Source: Pseudomonas azerbaijanoccidentalis
GTDB taxonomy: Bacteria > Pseudomonadota > Gammaproteobacteria > Pseudomonadales > Pseudomonadaceae
Length of the DNA: 64,000 nt
Reading direction: 5' to 3'
Assembly: GCF_019145495.1 (NCBI RefSeq)
Contig: NZ_JAHSTU010000004.1
Coordinates: 248,001-312,000, forward strand
The notes beneath the pieces were generated by a model. It did not search any database and was not told the DNA's origin. It saw only the letters and a list, made by a program, of their open reading frames with translations. Position numbers and translations under genes: made by a program. Below are positions 1-9,603 of the stretch, one piece after another. The first letter of the stretch is position 1. Every line of letters starts with the position of its first letter.

Positions 1-330
1 GCCCAGCTCGTCCATGCTCAGGACTCTGGAGGGGATCGTACGGAACACCGCGCCGGCGCCTCGGCTCTGGTTGAAGGCGTTGACCCGAAAGCGCGCAACA
101 CCGGGCACATCAAAGGAAAAGTCGGTTTCCAGATGCTTTTCGAAGTCCACCCGCTGGGTGTCGTTCATGATGTCGTAGATCAGCGCCTGCACCTGCTTGT
201 GGTCAAGCGCCGGCAGATTGATGCGTCGTACGTCGCCATCCACCCGAATCATCGGTGGCAGGCCGGCCGACAAGTGCAGGTCGGATGCGCCTTGTTTGGC
301 GCTGAACGCCAGCAGTTCAGTGATATCCAT
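1..330 (-). CDS. pilT: Twitching motility ATPase PilT (N-terminal part, cut by window edge)
   Basis: The first 110 codons of PilT read leftward from an ATG at 328-330 and leave the window without a stop. PilT is the cytoplasmic hexameric ATPase that powers type IV pilus retraction. The visible part starts MDITELLAFSAKQGASDLHL and continues with a PAS-like N-terminal domain (IRVDGDVRR near residue 28, RFRVNAF near 81); the Walker A core lies outside. It is divergent from yggS, 56 bp away, the usual Pseudomonas arrangement. Identification rests on the near-canonical N terminus. Confidence 0.93.
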   Translation of the reverse strand, partial: MDITELLAFSAKQGASDLHLSAGLPPMIRVDGDVRRINLPALDHKQVQALIYDIMNDTQRVDFEKHLETDFSFDVPGVARFRVNAFNQSRGAGAVFRTIPSRVLSMDELG

Positions 331-386
331 AGCGTCTCTCAATTCCAGTAGAATGCCGCGAACCTTCAGACCGTTGGCGCCTCTTG

Positions 387-1073
387 ATGTCCACCATAGC
401 AGACAACATTTCGCTGGTTAGTTCGCGTATACATGCCGCAACACTTGCCGCCAACCGCGCCGAAAACAGCGTTCAGCTGTTGGCCGTGAGCAAGACCAAG
501 CCCGCACAAGCCCTGCGAGAAGCCCATGCCGCCGGCCTGCGCGACTTTGGCGAGAACTATCTGCAGGAAGCCTTGGGCAAACAGCTCGAACTGGCCGACC
601 TGCCCTTGATCTGGCACTTCATCGGCCCCATTCAATCGAACAAGACTCGCGCTATCGCCGAGCACTTCGACTGGGTGCACTCCGTGGATCGTCTGAAAAT
701 CGCACAACGCTTGTCCGAACAACGTCCTGCCGATTTGCCGCCCCTGAACATTTGCATCCAGGTCAACGTCAGCGGTGAAGCCAGTAAATCCGGCTGCACC
801 CCGGCTGATCTGCCGGCCTTGGCCAACGCCATCAGCGCACTGCCACGCTTGAAGCTGCGCGGGCTGATGGCCATCCCTGAGCCGACCGAAGATCGCGCCG
901 CACAGGACGCCGCTTTTGCTGCGGTACAAAACCTGCAAGCCAGCCTGAACCTGCCGCTCGACACACTTTCCATGGGCATGAGCCACGACCTGGAGTCAGC
1001 CATTGCCCAAGGCGCCACTTGCGTGCGGATCGGTACCGCGCTGTTTGGCGCCCGCGATTACGATCGGCCATAA
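387..1073 (+). CDS. yggS: Pyridoxal phosphate homeostasis protein (YggS/PLPBP family)
   Basis: A 228-residue PLP-binding protein of the YggS family, which buffers intracellular pyridoxal phosphate and affects amino-acid homeostasis; no catalytic activity is established for the family. The PLP lysine is K36 in the motif AVSKTKP, and the alanine-racemase-like barrel follows, with HFIGPIQSNK and the C-terminal SMGMSHDLESAI phosphate-binding motif. The ATG at 387 is preferred over the TTG one codon upstream because it gives the family-standard start MSTIADNI. proC follows 34 bp later, as in most Gammaproteobacteria, so co-transcription is likely. Confidence 0.93.
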   Translation: MSTIADNISLVSSRIHAATLAANRAENSVQLLAVSKTKPAQALREAHAAGLRDFGENYLQEALGKQLELADLPLIWHFIGPIQSNKTRAIAEHFDWVHSVDRLKIAQRLSEQRPADLPPLNICIQVNVSGEASKSGCTPADLPALANAISALPRLKLRGLMAIPEPTEDRAAQDAAFAAVQNLQASLNLPLDTLSMGMSHDLESAIAQGATCVRIGTALFGARDYDRP

Positions 1074-1107
1074 CCATGGCTGACCCTCTTCTTTATAAGG
1101 ACCTGAC

Positions 1108-1926
1108 ATGAGCAAGACGCGTATTGCCTTTATCGGTGCCGGTAACATGGCTGCCAGCCTGATCGGCGGCCTGCGGGCCAAGGGTCTGGATGCAGCGCAG
1201 ATCCGCGCCAGCGATCCGGGCGAAGAAACCCGCGCCCGCGTGAGCACCGAGCATGGCATCGAAGTGTTCGCCGACAACGCCCAAGCCATCGATGGCGCCG
1301 ATATAGTCGTACTGGCAGTAAAACCCCAGGCGATGAAAGCCGTTTGCGAAGCCATTCGTCCAAGCCTCAAGCCCAATCAACTGGTGGTGTCGATTGCCGC
1401 CGGCATCACGTGCGCGAGCATGAACAACTGGCTCGGCGCCCAGCCGATTGTGCGTTGCATGCCCAACACGCCGGCGCTGTTGCGTCAGGGCGTGAGTGGC
1501 TTGTTCGCCACCGCCGAAGTGACCACCGAACAGCGCCAGCAGGCCCAGGAACTGCTGTCTGCGGTCGGCATCGCCCTGTGGCTGAACGAAGAGCAGCAAC
1601 TGGACGCGGTCACCGCGGTTTCCGGTTCCGGCCCGGCGTATTTCTTCCTGTTGATCGAAGCCATGACCGCAGCCGGCGTGAAACTTGGCCTGCCAGCGGA
1701 CATCGCCGCGCAACTGACCCTGCAAACCGCGCTGGGCGCCGCGCACATGGCGGTCTCCAGTGACGTCGACGCCGCTGAACTGCGCCGCCGCGTGACCTCG
1801 CCTGCGGGCACCACCGAAGCCGCCATCAAATCGTTCCAGGCCAATGGTTTCGAAGCCCTGGTAGAAAAAGCACTCGGCGCCGCCGCGCACCGCTCGGCCG
1901 AAATGGCCGAACAACTGGGCAAATAA
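1108..1926 (+). CDS. proC: Pyrroline-5-carboxylate reductase
   Basis: Catalyses the last step of proline synthesis, NAD(P)H-dependent reduction of 1-pyrroline-5-carboxylate. At 272 residues it has family length. The N-terminal Rossmann motif FIGAGNMAASLIGGL lies near residues 7-21, and the C-terminal helical domain carries the signature VSGSGPAYFFLLIEAM plus the substrate-contact segment RRRVTSPAGTTEAAI. The start has AAGGAC about 6 bases upstream. It lies between yggS and yggT with short gaps, which suggests one yggS-proC-yggT transcript. Confidence 0.97.
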   Translation: MSKTRIAFIGAGNMAASLIGGLRAKGLDAAQIRASDPGEETRARVSTEHGIEVFADNAQAIDGADIVVLAVKPQAMKAVCEAIRPSLKPNQLVVSIAAGITCASMNNWLGAQPIVRCMPNTPALLRQGVSGLFATAEVTTEQRQQAQELLSAVGIALWLNEEQQLDAVTAVSGSGPAYFFLLIEAMTAAGVKLGLPADIAAQLTLQTALGAAHMAVSSDVDAAELRRRVTSPAGTTEAAIKSFQANGFEALVEKALGAAAHRSAEMAEQLGK

Positions 1927-1936
1927 GGAGCTTTTC

Positions 1937-2527
1937 ATGATTGGATTGAACACCGCAGCGGTCTACGTGCTGCAAACCCTCGGCAGCATGTATCTGCTGA
2001 TCGTGTTGCTGCGCTTTGTGCTGCAACTGGTACGCGCAAACTTCTACAACCCGCTCTGCCAGTTCGCCGTGAAGGCCACTCAGCCGCTGCTCAAGCCGCT
2101 GCGCCGGATCATCCCGAGCATGTTCGGCCTGGACATGTCCTCGCTGGTACTGGCGATCCTCGTGCAACTGGCGCTGATGGCCCTGACCCTGCTGCTGACC
2201 TACGGCACCACCGGTAACCCGCTGCAATTGCTGATCTGGTCGCTCATCGGCGTGACGGCGCTGTTCCTGAAGATCTTCTTCTTCGCCCTGATCATCAGCG
2301 TGATCCTGTCCTGGGTCGCACCGGGCAGCCGCAACCCTGGCGCCGAACTGGTAAACGACATCTGCGAGCCGGCCCTGGCGCCCTTCCGCAAAATCCTGCC
2401 AAACCTTGGCGGCCTCGATCTCTCGCCGATCTTCGCGTTCCTGGCGCTCAAGCTGATCGACATGCTGGTGATCAACAACCTCGCCGCCATGACCATGATG
2501 CCGGAAATCCTGCGCATCCTGATCTAA
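1937..2527 (+). CDS. yggT: YggT family integral membrane protein
   Basis: A 196-residue inner-membrane protein made of two YggT repeats, each a pair of hydrophobic helices: about residues 9-30 and 70-95, then 100-125 and 165-190. YggT homologues have been linked to osmotic tolerance and envelope processes, but the biochemical role is not settled. The start has AGGAG 8 bases upstream of the ATG at 1937, and only 10 bp separate it from proC. The operon appears to end here, because a REP doublet follows at once. Confidence 0.9.
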   Translation: MIGLNTAAVYVLQTLGSMYLLIVLLRFVLQLVRANFYNPLCQFAVKATQPLLKPLRRIIPSMFGLDMSSLVLAILVQLALMALTLLLTYGTTGNPLQLLIWSLIGVTALFLKIFFFALIISVILSWVAPGSRNPGAELVNDICEPALAPFRKILPNLGGLDLSPIFAFLALKLIDMLVINNLAAMTMMPEILRILI

Positions 2528-2540
2528 CCGCGCCATCGTT

Positions 2541-2607
2541 CATCGCGAGCAAGCCGGCTCCTACAAGGGTACGCGTTCCCCCTGCAGGAGCCGGCTTGCT
2601 GGCGATG
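2541..2607. repeat. REP doublet, family B (GGAGCCGGCTTGC type)
   Basis: Two inverted copies of a short GC-rich palindromic element face each other. The left copy reads ATCGCGAGCAAGCCGGCTCC and the right copy GGAGCCGGCTTGCTGGCGAT, separated by about 25 bases. This is the REPIN arrangement common in fluorescens-group pseudomonads. It lies between the yggT stop and the metX promoter. Confidence 0.85.
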
Positions 2608-2651
2608 GCAGCGCCTCGGTCCAACTGAATGAAATCAGGCCCGACCTTTGC

Positions 2652-2680
2652 TTGCCGCTAACCCCAGCGGTCTTTAGACT
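2652..2680 (+). promoter_or_regulatory. Candidate sigma-70 promoter of metX-metW
   Basis: TTGCCG (2652-2657) and TAGACT (2675-2680) are separated by 17 bases and lie 30 bases upstream of the metX ATG. Identified by eye only; no transcript evidence. Confidence 0.4.
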
Positions 2681-2709
2681 TACGCCTCATTTCAACGAGA
2701 GCAGGGTCG

Positions 2710-3849
2710 ATGCCAGCTGCCTTTCCCCCCGATTCTGTTGGTCTGGTGACGCCGCAAATGGCGCACTTCAGCGAACCCCTGGCGTTGGCCTGCGGCCGTT
2801 CGCTTCCAGCCTATGACCTGATTTACGAAACCTACGGCACGCTGAACGCTTCGGCGAGCAACGCCGTGCTGATTTGCCACGCCCTCTCCGGCCATCACCA
2901 TGCCGCCGGCTATCACAGCGCCGACGACCGCAAACCCGGTTGGTGGGACAGCTGCATCGGCCCGGGCAAGCCAATCGACACCAGCAAATTTTTCGTGGTC
3001 AGCCTCAACAACCTCGGCGGCTGCAACGGTTCCACAGGCCCGAGCAGCATCAACCCGGAAACCGGCAAGCCGTTCGGCGCCGATTTCCCGGTGCTGACCG
3101 TGGAAGACTGGGTGCACAGCCAGGCGCGTCTGGCAGATTTGCTGGGCATCGGCCAATGGGCCGCGGTCATCGGTGGCAGCCTCGGTGGCATGCAGGCCTT
3201 GCAATGGACCATCACCTACCCGGATCGCGTGCGCCACTGCCTGGCCATCGCCTCGGCCCCCAAACTGTCGGCGCAGAACATCGCCTTCAACGAAGTGGCG
3301 CGCCAGGCGATCCTCACCGACCCCGAGTTCCACGGCGGTTCGTTCCAGGAACAAGGCGTGATCCCCAAGCGCGGGCTGATGCTGGCGCGGATGGTCGGGC
3401 ACATCACCTACCTGTCCGACGACTCCATGGGCGAGAAATTCGGTCGCGGCCTGAAAAGCGAAAAGCTCAACTACGACTTCCACAGCGTCGAGTTCCAGGT
3501 TGAAAGCTATCTGCGTTATCAGGGCGAAGAGTTCTCCGGACGCTTCGATGCCAACACCTATCTGTTGATGACCAAAGCCCTGGACTACTTCGATCCGGCG
3601 GCCAACTTCGACGATAATCTGGCAAAAACCTTTGAAAACGCCACGGCCAAGTTCTGCGTGATGTCGTTCACCACCGACTGGCGCTTCTCGCCTGCCCGCT
3701 CGCGGGAACTGGTGGACGCGCTGATGGCGGCGCGCAAGGACGTCTGCTATCTGGAGATCGACGCGCCGCAAGGCCACGACGCCTTCCTGATTCCGATCCC
3801 GCGCTATTTGCAGGCGTTCGGCAACTACATGAACCGCATTACGTTGTGA
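2710..3849 (+). CDS. metX: Homoserine O-acyltransferase MetX (succinyl-CoA type expected)
   Basis: Acylates L-homoserine as the entry step to methionine. MetX enzymes of pseudomonads are known to use succinyl-CoA rather than acetyl-CoA, so this is probably a MetXS homoserine O-succinyltransferase. The 379-residue alpha/beta-hydrolase has its nucleophile elbow IGGSLGGMQ with S157, followed by D323 (FTTDWRFSP) and H356 (APQGHDAFL) as the triad. The segment [14 protein letters not shown] is the conserved oxyanion/homoserine-binding stretch. metW follows after 7 bp, the standard metXW pair. Confidence 0.95.
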   Translation: MPAAFPPDSVGLVTPQMAHFSEPLALACGRSLPAYDLIYETYGTLNASASNAVLICHALSGHHHAAGYHSADDRKPGWWDSCIGPGKPIDTSKFFVVSLNNLGGCNGSTGPSSINPETGKPFGADFPVLTVEDWVHSQARLADLLGIGQWAAVIGGSLGGMQALQWTITYPDRVRHCLAIASAPKLSAQNIAFNEVARQAILTDPEFHGGSFQEQGVIPKRGLMLARMVGHITYLSDDSMGEKFGRGLKSEKLNYDFHSVEFQVESYLRYQGEEFSGRFDANTYLLMTKALDYFDPAANFDDNLAKTFENATAKFCVMSFTTDWRFSPARSRELVDALMAARKDVCYLEIDAPQGHDAFLIPIPRYLQAFGNYMNRITL

Positions 3850-3856
3850 GATAGCC

Positions 3857-4477
3857 ATGAGAGCTGATCTGGAAATCATCCAGGAATGGATCCCCGCCGG
3901 TAGCCGCGTGCTCGACCTCGGTTGCGGCGATGGCGAGCTGCTGACCTGGCTGCGCGACAACAAGCAAGTCACCGGCTACGGTCTGGAAAACGACGCGGAC
4001 AACATCGCCGAGTGCGTGGCCAAGGGCATCAACGTCATCGAGCAGGACCTGGACAAGGGCCTGGGCAACTTCGCCAGCAACAGTTTTGATGTCGTGGTCA
4101 TGACCCAGGCGCTGCAAGCGGTGCATTACCCGGACAAGATCCTCGACGAAATGCTGCGGGTCGGCCGCCAGTGCATCATCACTTTTCCGAACTTCGGTCA
4201 CTGGCGCTGCCGCTGGTACCTGGCAAGCAAGGGCCGGATGCCGGTCTCCGAATTCCTGCCATACACCTGGTACAACACGCCGAACATCCACTTCTGCACC
4301 TTCGCCGACTTTGAAGCCTTGTGCCGCGAACGTGAGGCGAAGGTCATTGATCGGCTTGCCGTGGATCAACAGCATCGGCACGGGTGGGCCAGTAAGCTAT
4401 GGCCTAATCTGTTAGGTGAGATCGGTATTTACCGCGTCAGCAGTCCGGGGCTTGCAGACCACAAGGTCGCGGTCTGA
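3857..4477 (+). CDS. metW: Methionine biosynthesis protein MetW
   Basis: A 206-residue class I SAM-methyltransferase-fold protein. MetW co-occurs with MetX and is needed for full MetX function in several Proteobacteria, but its exact reaction is unsettled. The SAM motif is VLDLGCGDGELL near residues 17-28, with DLDKGLGNF and VVVMTQALQAVHYP later. Translation probably follows from metX because the gap is 7 bp. Confidence 0.93.
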   Translation: MRADLEIIQEWIPAGSRVLDLGCGDGELLTWLRDNKQVTGYGLENDADNIAECVAKGINVIEQDLDKGLGNFASNSFDVVVMTQALQAVHYPDKILDEMLRVGRQCIITFPNFGHWRCRWYLASKGRMPVSEFLPYTWYNTPNIHFCTFADFEALCREREAKVIDRLAVDQQHRHGWASKLWPNLLGEIGIYRVSSPGLADHKVAV

Positions 4478-4503
4478 TTCACCCTATTTCGAGGAGAACG
4501 ATC

Positions 4504-4938
4504 ATGGGTCGTCTAGCGCTGTTATTACTTACTGCCTGCCTGAGCGTCACCGCCATGGCCGCCGACGCCATCAAAGGTGAGCGCAAGGAAACCTTCGGCG
4601 ACGTCATCGTGCACTACAACACCTTCAACTCCACGTTCCTGACGCCGGACATCGCCAAGTCGGCCGAACTGATCCGCAGCAAGAACCAGGGTGTGATCAA
4701 CATTTCGGTGATCAAGGACGGCAAACCGCTGATGGCGCAGGTCAGCGGTACGGTCAAAGACCTGACCAGCCAAAGCGTGCCGCTGAACTTCAAGCAAGTC
4801 ACCGAGCAAGGCGCGATCTACTACATCGCCCAGTACCCGGTGCCCCAGCAGGAAACCCGCACCTTCGACATCAAGGTGCAGACCGGTGACAAAATCAACA
4901 CCATCAACTTCAACCAAGAGCTTTTCCCCGGCCAATGA
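4504..4938 (+). CDS. DUF4426 domain periplasmic protein
   Basis: A 144-residue exported protein. A typical signal peptide ([19 protein letters not shown]) is followed by a DUF4426 beta-rich domain containing [16 protein letters not shown]. The function is unknown; the family is conserved beside metXW and rdgB in pseudomonads. Its stop overlaps the rdgB start by 4 bases (4935-4938), so the two are translationally coupled. GAGGAG 7 bases upstream gives a strong ribosome site. Confidence 0.82.
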   Translation: MGRLALLLLTACLSVTAMAADAIKGERKETFGDVIVHYNTFNSTFLTPDIAKSAELIRSKNQGVINISVIKDGKPLMAQVSGTVKDLTSQSVPLNFKQVTEQGAIYYIAQYPVPQQETRTFDIKVQTGDKINTINFNQELFPGQ

Positions 4939-5531
4939 TCAACTTCACGCAACTCGTATTGGCCAGCCATAACGCCGGCAAACTCAAGGAACTCCAGGCC
5001 ATGCTTGGCGATTCGGTGCAACTGCGCTCGATCGGCGAATTCTCCAGCATCGAGCCCGAAGAAACCGGCCTGTCGTTCGTTGAAAACGCCATCCTCAAGG
5101 CCCGTAATGCAGCGCGCATCTCCGGTTTGCCGGCGCTGGCTGACGATTCCGGGCTGGCGGTGGACTTCCTCGGCGGTGCGCCAGGGATCTACTCAGCGCG
5201 TTATGCCGATGGCAAAGGCGATGCGGCGAACAACGCCAAGCTGCTCGACGTGCTGAAGGACGTGCCGGAAGCCGAACGCGGCGCGCAGTTCGTCTGCGTG
5301 CTGGCGCTTGTGCGTCACGCCGACGATCCGCTGCCGATTCTCTGCGAAGGCCTGTGGCACGGGCGCATCCTGACCCAGGCCAGCGGTGAACACGGCTTCG
5401 GCTACGATCCGCTGTTCTGGGTACCTGAGCGCGATTGCTCCAGCGCCGAGTTGAGCCCTGCGGACAAAAACCAGATCAGCCACCGCGCCCGTGCAATGGA
5501 TCTGCTGCGCCAGCGTCTGGGCCTGAAATGA
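4935..5531 (+). CDS. rdgB: dITP/XTP pyrophosphatase (non-canonical purine NTPase)
   Basis: Hydrolyses dITP, ITP and XTP to monophosphates, keeping deaminated purines out of DNA and RNA. At 198 residues it has the normal length. The N-terminal motif [16 protein letters not shown], the metal-binding [22 protein letters not shown] near residues 70-92 and the C-terminal GFGYDPLFW and SHRARA motifs are all intact. It overlaps the preceding DUF4426 gene and, through ATGA, the following hemW start. Confidence 0.96.
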   Translation: MINFTQLVLASHNAGKLKELQAMLGDSVQLRSIGEFSSIEPEETGLSFVENAILKARNAARISGLPALADDSGLAVDFLGGAPGIYSARYADGKGDAANNAKLLDVLKDVPEAERGAQFVCVLALVRHADDPLPILCEGLWHGRILTQASGEHGFGYDPLFWVPERDCSSAELSPADKNQISHRARAMDLLRQRLGLK

Positions 5532-6733
5532 CCCGTGAATCCACCGCGTCGCCGCTGATCTTCGGCGGCGATGCGCAATCGCCTCGGGCCGCCCTGCCGG
5601 TGCTGCCACCCCTGGCTATGTACATCCACATTCCGTGGTGCGTACGCAAATGTCCGTATTGCGACTTCAACTCCCACACCGCCAGCCCTGTGCTCCCGGA
5701 AGAAGAGTATGTCGACGCATTACTGGCCGATCTCGATCAAGACCTGCACGCTGTTTATGGCCGCGAGCTGAGCTCGATTTTCTTTGGTGGTGGTACGCCG
5801 AGCCTGTTCAGTGCAGCGGCATTGGGACGCCTGCTCAAGGGCGTGGAACAACGTATTCCGTTTGCCCATGACATCGAAATCACCCTGGAAGCCAACCCCG
5901 GCACCTTCGAACAAGACAAGTTCGTGGCGTATCGCAAACTGGGGATCAATCGCCTGTCGATTGGCATCCAGAGTTTCCAGCAGGAAAAACTCCAGGCGCT
6001 GGGCCGCATTCACAACGGTGACGAAGCCGTACGTGCTGCTGGCATGGCGCGTCAGGCCGGGTTCGACAACTTCAACCTGGACTTGATGCACGGCTTGCCC
6101 GATCAATCCCTGGACGATGCCCTGGCCGACCTGCGCACTGCCATCGCCCTGAAACCGACACACCTGTCGTGGTATCAGTTGACCCTGGAACCGAACACCG
6201 TGTTCTGGAACCAACCGCCGACGCTGCCCGAAGACGACACGCTGTGGGACATTCAAGAGGCCGGACAAGCGCTGCTGGCTGAACACGGTTACGTGCAATA
6301 CGAAGTCTCGGCCTATGCCCTGCCCGGTCGCCCGGCGCGGCACAACCTCAACTACTGGAGTTTCGGCGACTTCATCGGCATCGGCGCTGGCGCCCACGGC
6401 AAGCTCAGTCATCCGGACGGGCGCATTGTCCGCACGTGGAAGACGCGTTTGCCGAAGGACTATCTGAACCCGGCGAAAAGCTTCAAGGCCGGCGAGAAAG
6501 CGCTGGCCAACGATGAGATGCCGTTCGAGTTCCTGATGAACGCGCTGCGCCTGACTGAAGGTGTGGAATCGCGGTTGTACCCGGAACGCACCGGCATGAC
6601 CCTGGAAAGCCTTGCCGAAGGCCGCCGTGAAGCCGAACAAAGCGGCCTGTTGCAGGTCGAACCGTCACGTCTGGTTGCCACGACGCGCGGACAACTCTTC
6701 CTCAACGACTTGCTGCAGAAATTTCTGACATAA
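5528..6733 (+). CDS. hemW: Radical SAM family heme chaperone HemW
   Basis: HemW (formerly called HemN-like coproporphyrinogen oxidase) binds heme and a [4Fe-4S] cluster and delivers heme to respiratory proteins. The radical-SAM cysteines are C38, C42 and C45 in [10 protein letters not shown], and GGGTPSLFS follows. The ATG at 5528 overlaps the rdgB stop and gives 401 residues; an in-frame upstream extension would run inside rdgB and is unlikely. A second possible start is the ATG at 5618, just before YIHIPWC. Confidence 0.93.
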   Translation: MTRESTASPLIFGGDAQSPRAALPVLPPLAMYIHIPWCVRKCPYCDFNSHTASPVLPEEEYVDALLADLDQDLHAVYGRELSSIFFGGGTPSLFSAAALGRLLKGVEQRIPFAHDIEITLEANPGTFEQDKFVAYRKLGINRLSIGIQSFQQEKLQALGRIHNGDEAVRAAGMARQAGFDNFNLDLMHGLPDQSLDDALADLRTAIALKPTHLSWYQLTLEPNTVFWNQPPTLPEDDTLWDIQEAGQALLAEHGYVQYEVSAYALPGRPARHNLNYWSFGDFIGIGAGAHGKLSHPDGRIVRTWKTRLPKDYLNPAKSFKAGEKALANDEMPFEFLMNALRLTEGVESRLYPERTGMTLESLAEGRREAEQSGLLQVEPSRLVATTRGQLFLNDLLQKFLT

Positions 6734-6742
6734 GGAAATCGA

Positions 6743-7066
6743 ATGGATTTGGTACTCGACCTGCTTGCCACCGTGTCTCGCTGGAGCCGCAGCAATCTCT
6801 CGGAAATCGCCCTGGCTCTGGTGGGTTGCCTGCTGGTGCTGTTTGGTGCGGATTTCAAAGGCTGGGTCGAGCAACGTCTGGGCAGCATCGCCGGCGCCCT
6901 GCGCGTGCCGCTGATGGCCCTGCTGTGCATGGTCGGCAGCGGCGCTGCGCTGATCTACGCCACGCCGTGGGTCGTGCGCGGCCTGAGCCAGTTCAACAAC
7001 TACAGCCTGGCGCCGGTGTTGCTGGTGGTATTGGTGCTGATCGGCGTAGTCGCCGACCGCCGCTGA
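6743..7066 (+). CDS. DUF3392 family membrane protein
   Basis: A 107-residue protein with three hydrophobic stretches (about residues 20-38, 52-72 and 85-103), matching the small DUF3392 inner-membrane family. No function is known. It starts 9 bp after hemW with AAGGAA upstream and closes the forward operon; a REP doublet follows. Confidence 0.78.
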   Translation: MDLVLDLLATVSRWSRSNLSEIALALVGCLLVLFGADFKGWVEQRLGSIAGALRVPLMALLCMVGSGAALIYATPWVVRGLSQFNNYSLAPVLLVVLVLIGVVADRR

Positions 7067-7088
7067 TCTCAGCCACACCTTAAAACAA

Positions 7089-7180
7089 CTGTGGAAGCGG
7101 GCTTGCTCGCGATAGCGGTGTGCCAGACAACATTAATGTTGACTGACACGACGCCTTCGCGAGCAAGCCCGCTCCCACAG
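7089..7180. repeat. REP doublet, family B
   Basis: Inverted copies CTGTGGAAGCGGGCTTGCTC and GAGCAAGCCCGCTCCCACAG are separated by about 50 bases. They sit between the convergent ends of the DUF3392 gene and trmB. Confidence 0.87.
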
Positions 7181-7197
7181 TGTGTATTGGGTGATGC

Positions 7198-7923
7198 TTA
7201 GGACTGTTTTTCGAACTTCAGATCCCAAACCCCATGCCCAAGACGTTCGCCGCGGCGTTCGAACTTGGTGATCGGCCGCTCGGCCGGGCGCGGTACGCAC
7301 TTGCCGTCTTCGGCGAGGTTGCGGTAACCCGGCGCAACGTTCATCACTTCCAGCATGTATTCGGCATACGGTTCCCAGTCGGTGGCCATGTGCAGAATGC
7401 CGCCGACTTTCAATTTGCTGCGCACCAGTTCAGCGAACGACGCCTGAACAATACGGCGCTTGTGGTGCCGGCTCTTGTGCCACGGGTCCGGGAAAAACAG
7501 CATCAGGCGATCAAGGCTGTTATCAGCCACGCAACGGTTGAGCACTTCGATCGCGTCGCAATCGTAGACCCGCAGGTTGGTCAAACCCTGAGTCAACACG
7601 CCATTGAGCAGCGCGCCGACACCCGGACGGTGAACCTCGACGCCAATGAAATCCTGATCAGGCGAAGCGGCGGCCATTTCCAGCAGCGAGTGGCCCATGC
7701 CGAAACCGATTTCCAGCGAGCGCGGTGCCGAGCGACCGAACACCTGGTCGAAATCCACCGGCGCGTCGGCCAGCGGCAGCACGAACAGCGGAGTGCCCTG
7801 CTCCAGGCCCTTTTGCTGGCCTTCGGTCATGCGCCCGGCGCGCATCACGAAACTCTTGATGCGGCGGTGTTGGCGCTCGTCGCCTTCTTCCGTCTGGATA
7901 GGCGTGTCGTTCGATTCAGTCAT
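7198..7923 (-). CDS. trmB: tRNA (guanine-N7-)-methyltransferase
   Basis: Methylates G46 of tRNA at N7 using SAM. The 241-residue protein has the motif [30 protein letters not shown], and the catalytic-region [16 protein letters not shown]. The ATG at 7921-7923 is chosen over the adjacent TTG. It is the last gene of the reverse block after thiG (9 bp gap). Confidence 0.95.
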   Translation of the reverse strand: MTESNDTPIQTEEGDERQHRRIKSFVMRAGRMTEGQQKGLEQGTPLFVLPLADAPVDFDQVFGRSAPRSLEIGFGMGHSLLEMAAASPDQDFIGVEVHRPGVGALLNGVLTQGLTNLRVYDCDAIEVLNRCVADNSLDRLMLFFPDPWHKSRHHKRRIVQASFAELVRSKLKVGGILHMATDWEPYAEYMLEVMNVAPGYRNLAEDGKCVPRPAERPITKFERRGERLGHGVWDLKFEKQS

Positions 7924-7932
7924 CAATGGCTC

Positions 7933-8727
7933 TTACTTGATCAGACCATCCAGCGGCGAAGAGGCGCTGGCATAGAGTTTTTTCGGCATACGGCCGGCGA
8001 GGTAGGCCAGGCGACCTGCAACGATGGCGTGTTTCATGGCTTCAGCCATCATGACCGGCTGCTGGGCGTGGGCGATAGCCGAGTTCATCAGCACAGCATC
8101 ACAACCCAGTTCCATGGCGATGGTGGCGTCGGAAGCGGTACCCACACCGGCGTCCACCAGAACCGGGATCTTGGCTTCTTCGAGGATGATCTGCAGGTTG
8201 TACGGGTTGCAGATCCCCAGACCGGAACCGATCAGACCGGCCAGCGGCATGACTGCGATGCAGCCGATTTCTGCCAGTTGACGGGCGATGATCGGGTCAT
8301 CGCTGGTGTAGACCATCACGTCGAAGCCTTCCTTGACCAGCGTTTCGGCGGCCTTGAGGGTTTCGATCACGTTAGGGAACAGGGTTTTCTGGTCGGCCAG
8401 CACTTCCAGCTTCACCAGGTTGTGGCCATCGAGCAGCTCACGGGCCAGGCGGCAGGTGCGCACGGCCTCGATCGCGTCATAGCAACCGGCGGTGTTCGGC
8501 AGAAAGGTGTAGCGATCCGGCGACAGCACTTCGAGCAGGTTCGGCTCGCCCTCGATCTGACCAAGGTTGGTGCGGCGCACGGCGAAGGTGACGATCTCGG
8601 CACCCGAAGCTTCGATGGCGGTGCGGGTTTCTTCCATGTCACGGTACTTGCCGGTACCGACCAGCAAACGCGACTGGTAAGTACGACCGGCCAGGACGAA
8701 AGGCTTGTCGCTACGAACGATGCTCAT
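7933..8727 (-). CDS. thiG: Thiazole synthase ThiG
   Basis: Forms the thiazole phosphate of thiamine from deoxyxylulose phosphate, dehydroglycine and ThiS thiocarboxylate. At 264 residues it has normal TIM-barrel length. Recognisable segments are [25 protein letters not shown] (Schiff-base lysine region), [15 protein letters not shown] and [13 protein letters not shown]. thiS lies 60 bp upstream on the same strand. No TPP riboswitch was recognised upstream of thiS or thiG. Confidence 0.96.
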   Translation of the reverse strand: MSIVRSDKPFVLAGRTYQSRLLVGTGKYRDMEETRTAIEASGAEIVTFAVRRTNLGQIEGEPNLLEVLSPDRYTFLPNTAGCYDAIEAVRTCRLARELLDGHNLVKLEVLADQKTLFPNVIETLKAAETLVKEGFDVMVYTSDDPIIARQLAEIGCIAVMPLAGLIGSGLGICNPYNLQIILEEAKIPVLVDAGVGTASDATIAMELGCDAVLMNSAIAHAQQPVMMAEAMKHAIVAGRLAYLAGRMPKKLYASASSPLDGLIK

Positions 8728-8787
8728 GGGAAATCCTCTGTAGGGGTGAGGTACTTGCAGAATTCTGTGGCCACACGGCCGAGGCTG

Positions 8788-8988
8788 CTAGCCGCCGCCG
8801 ATGGCGTGCACGACTTCGACGTTGTCGCCGTCGTTCAAGGTGGTCTCTGCATGCTGACTGCGCGGGACGATATCCAGATTGAGTTCGACCGCCACCCGGC
8901 GTCCGGTCAGGTCCAGACGGGTCAGCAGGGCCGCAACGGTTTCACCGTCGGGCAGTTCAAAGGATTCGCCGTTCAACTGAATGCGCAT
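8788..8988 (-). CDS. thiS: Sulfur carrier protein ThiS
   Basis: A 66-residue ubiquitin-fold sulfur carrier ending in the required Gly-Gly (HAIGGG), which is adenylated and thiocarboxylated before donating sulfur to ThiG. It starts [16 protein letters not shown]. The internal ATG at 8986-8988 gives the exact family length; a longer in-frame reading to 9126 would translate REP sequence and is rejected. Confidence 0.93.
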   Translation of the reverse strand: MRIQLNGESFELPDGETVAALLTRLDLTGRRVAVELNLDIVPRSQHAETTLNDGDNVEVVHAIGGG

Positions 8989-9073
8989 GCGCAACGCCGC
9001 CATCATTTTTAGGGGCTGGCATTCTAGCCCGATCAGACTGGGCGACCCAAGCCATTCGTCTTGAAACACGATC

Positions 9074-9157
9074 CTGTCGGAGCTGCCGAAGGATGCGATC
9101 TTTGGACTTTGATTTTTCAAGATCAAAAGATCGCAGCCTGCGGCAGCTCCTACAGGG
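9074..9157. repeat. REP doublet, family A (one arm degenerate)
   Basis: The right arm AGATCGCAGCCTGCGGCAGC is intact. The left arm, GGAGCTGCCGAAGGATGCGA, carries an A where other copies have C. It lies between the DUF423 gene and thiS. Confidence 0.82.
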
Positions 9158-9529
9158 TCAGGTCAGACGCCAGGCAGCGAGGCCGAGGCAGAACCAGCCG
9201 ATCAAGAATGCCAGCCCGCCGAAGGGCGTGATGATGCCGAGCTTGCTGACACCGGTCAGGGTCAGCACATACAGGCTGCCGGAGAACAGCAGGATGCCGA
9301 TGGCAAACGATGCGCCGGCCCATGTCACCAGGCGCCCGGGCATCTGCGTGGCCAGCAACGCGACGCCCAACAGGGCCAAGGTATGCACCAATTGATAGGT
9401 GACGCCGGTGTGGAAAATCGCCAGGTACTCGGCGCTCAGTCGGTTTTTCAGGCCATGGGCGGCAAACGCCCCAAGGCCGACACCGGTGAAGCCGAAAAAA
9501 GCGGCCAGCATCAGAAAGCCACGCAGCAT
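9158..9529 (-). CDS. DUF423 family membrane protein
   Basis: A 123-residue inner-membrane protein with four hydrophobic segments, typical of the DUF423/YgdD family. It starts [20 protein letters not shown] and contains the family motif GAFAAHGLK. The function is unknown. Divergent from mtgA with 74 bp between them, and co-directional with thiS, but the REP doublet between makes a shared transcript less certain. Confidence 0.85.
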   Translation of the reverse strand: MLRGFLMLAAFFGFTGVGLGAFAAHGLKNRLSAEYLAIFHTGVTYQLVHTLALLGVALLATQMPGRLVTWAGASFAIGILLFSGSLYVLTLTGVSKLGIITPFGGLAFLIGWFCLGLAAWRLT

Positions 9530-9564
9530 GAAGAACTCCAGTCAGACTCGATCAACAGGGTCTG

Positions 9565-9570
9565 TATAAT
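9565..9570 (+). promoter_or_regulatory. Candidate -10 element of mtgA
   Basis: A perfect TATAAT hexamer lies 33 bases upstream of the mtgA ATG in the 74-bp divergent gap with the DUF423 gene. No good -35 hexamer is visible at 16-18 bases, so the site is tentative. Confidence 0.45.
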
Positions 9571-9603
9571 GGCCCGCTCTACGGGTTCGGCCAAGCCATC
9601 TCT

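Noticed and set aside
8728..8787. TPP riboswitch before thiG
   Set aside because: No THI-box elements are visible in the 60-bp gap or upstream of thiS.
7234..9012. A 592-codon open frame on the forward strand across trmB, thiG and thiS
   Set aside because: It is the antisense shadow of three well-supported reverse genes and shows no recognisable motif of its own.
8989..9126. N-terminal extension of ThiS
   Set aside because: It would translate REP sequence, and ThiS from the internal ATG is already the exact family length.
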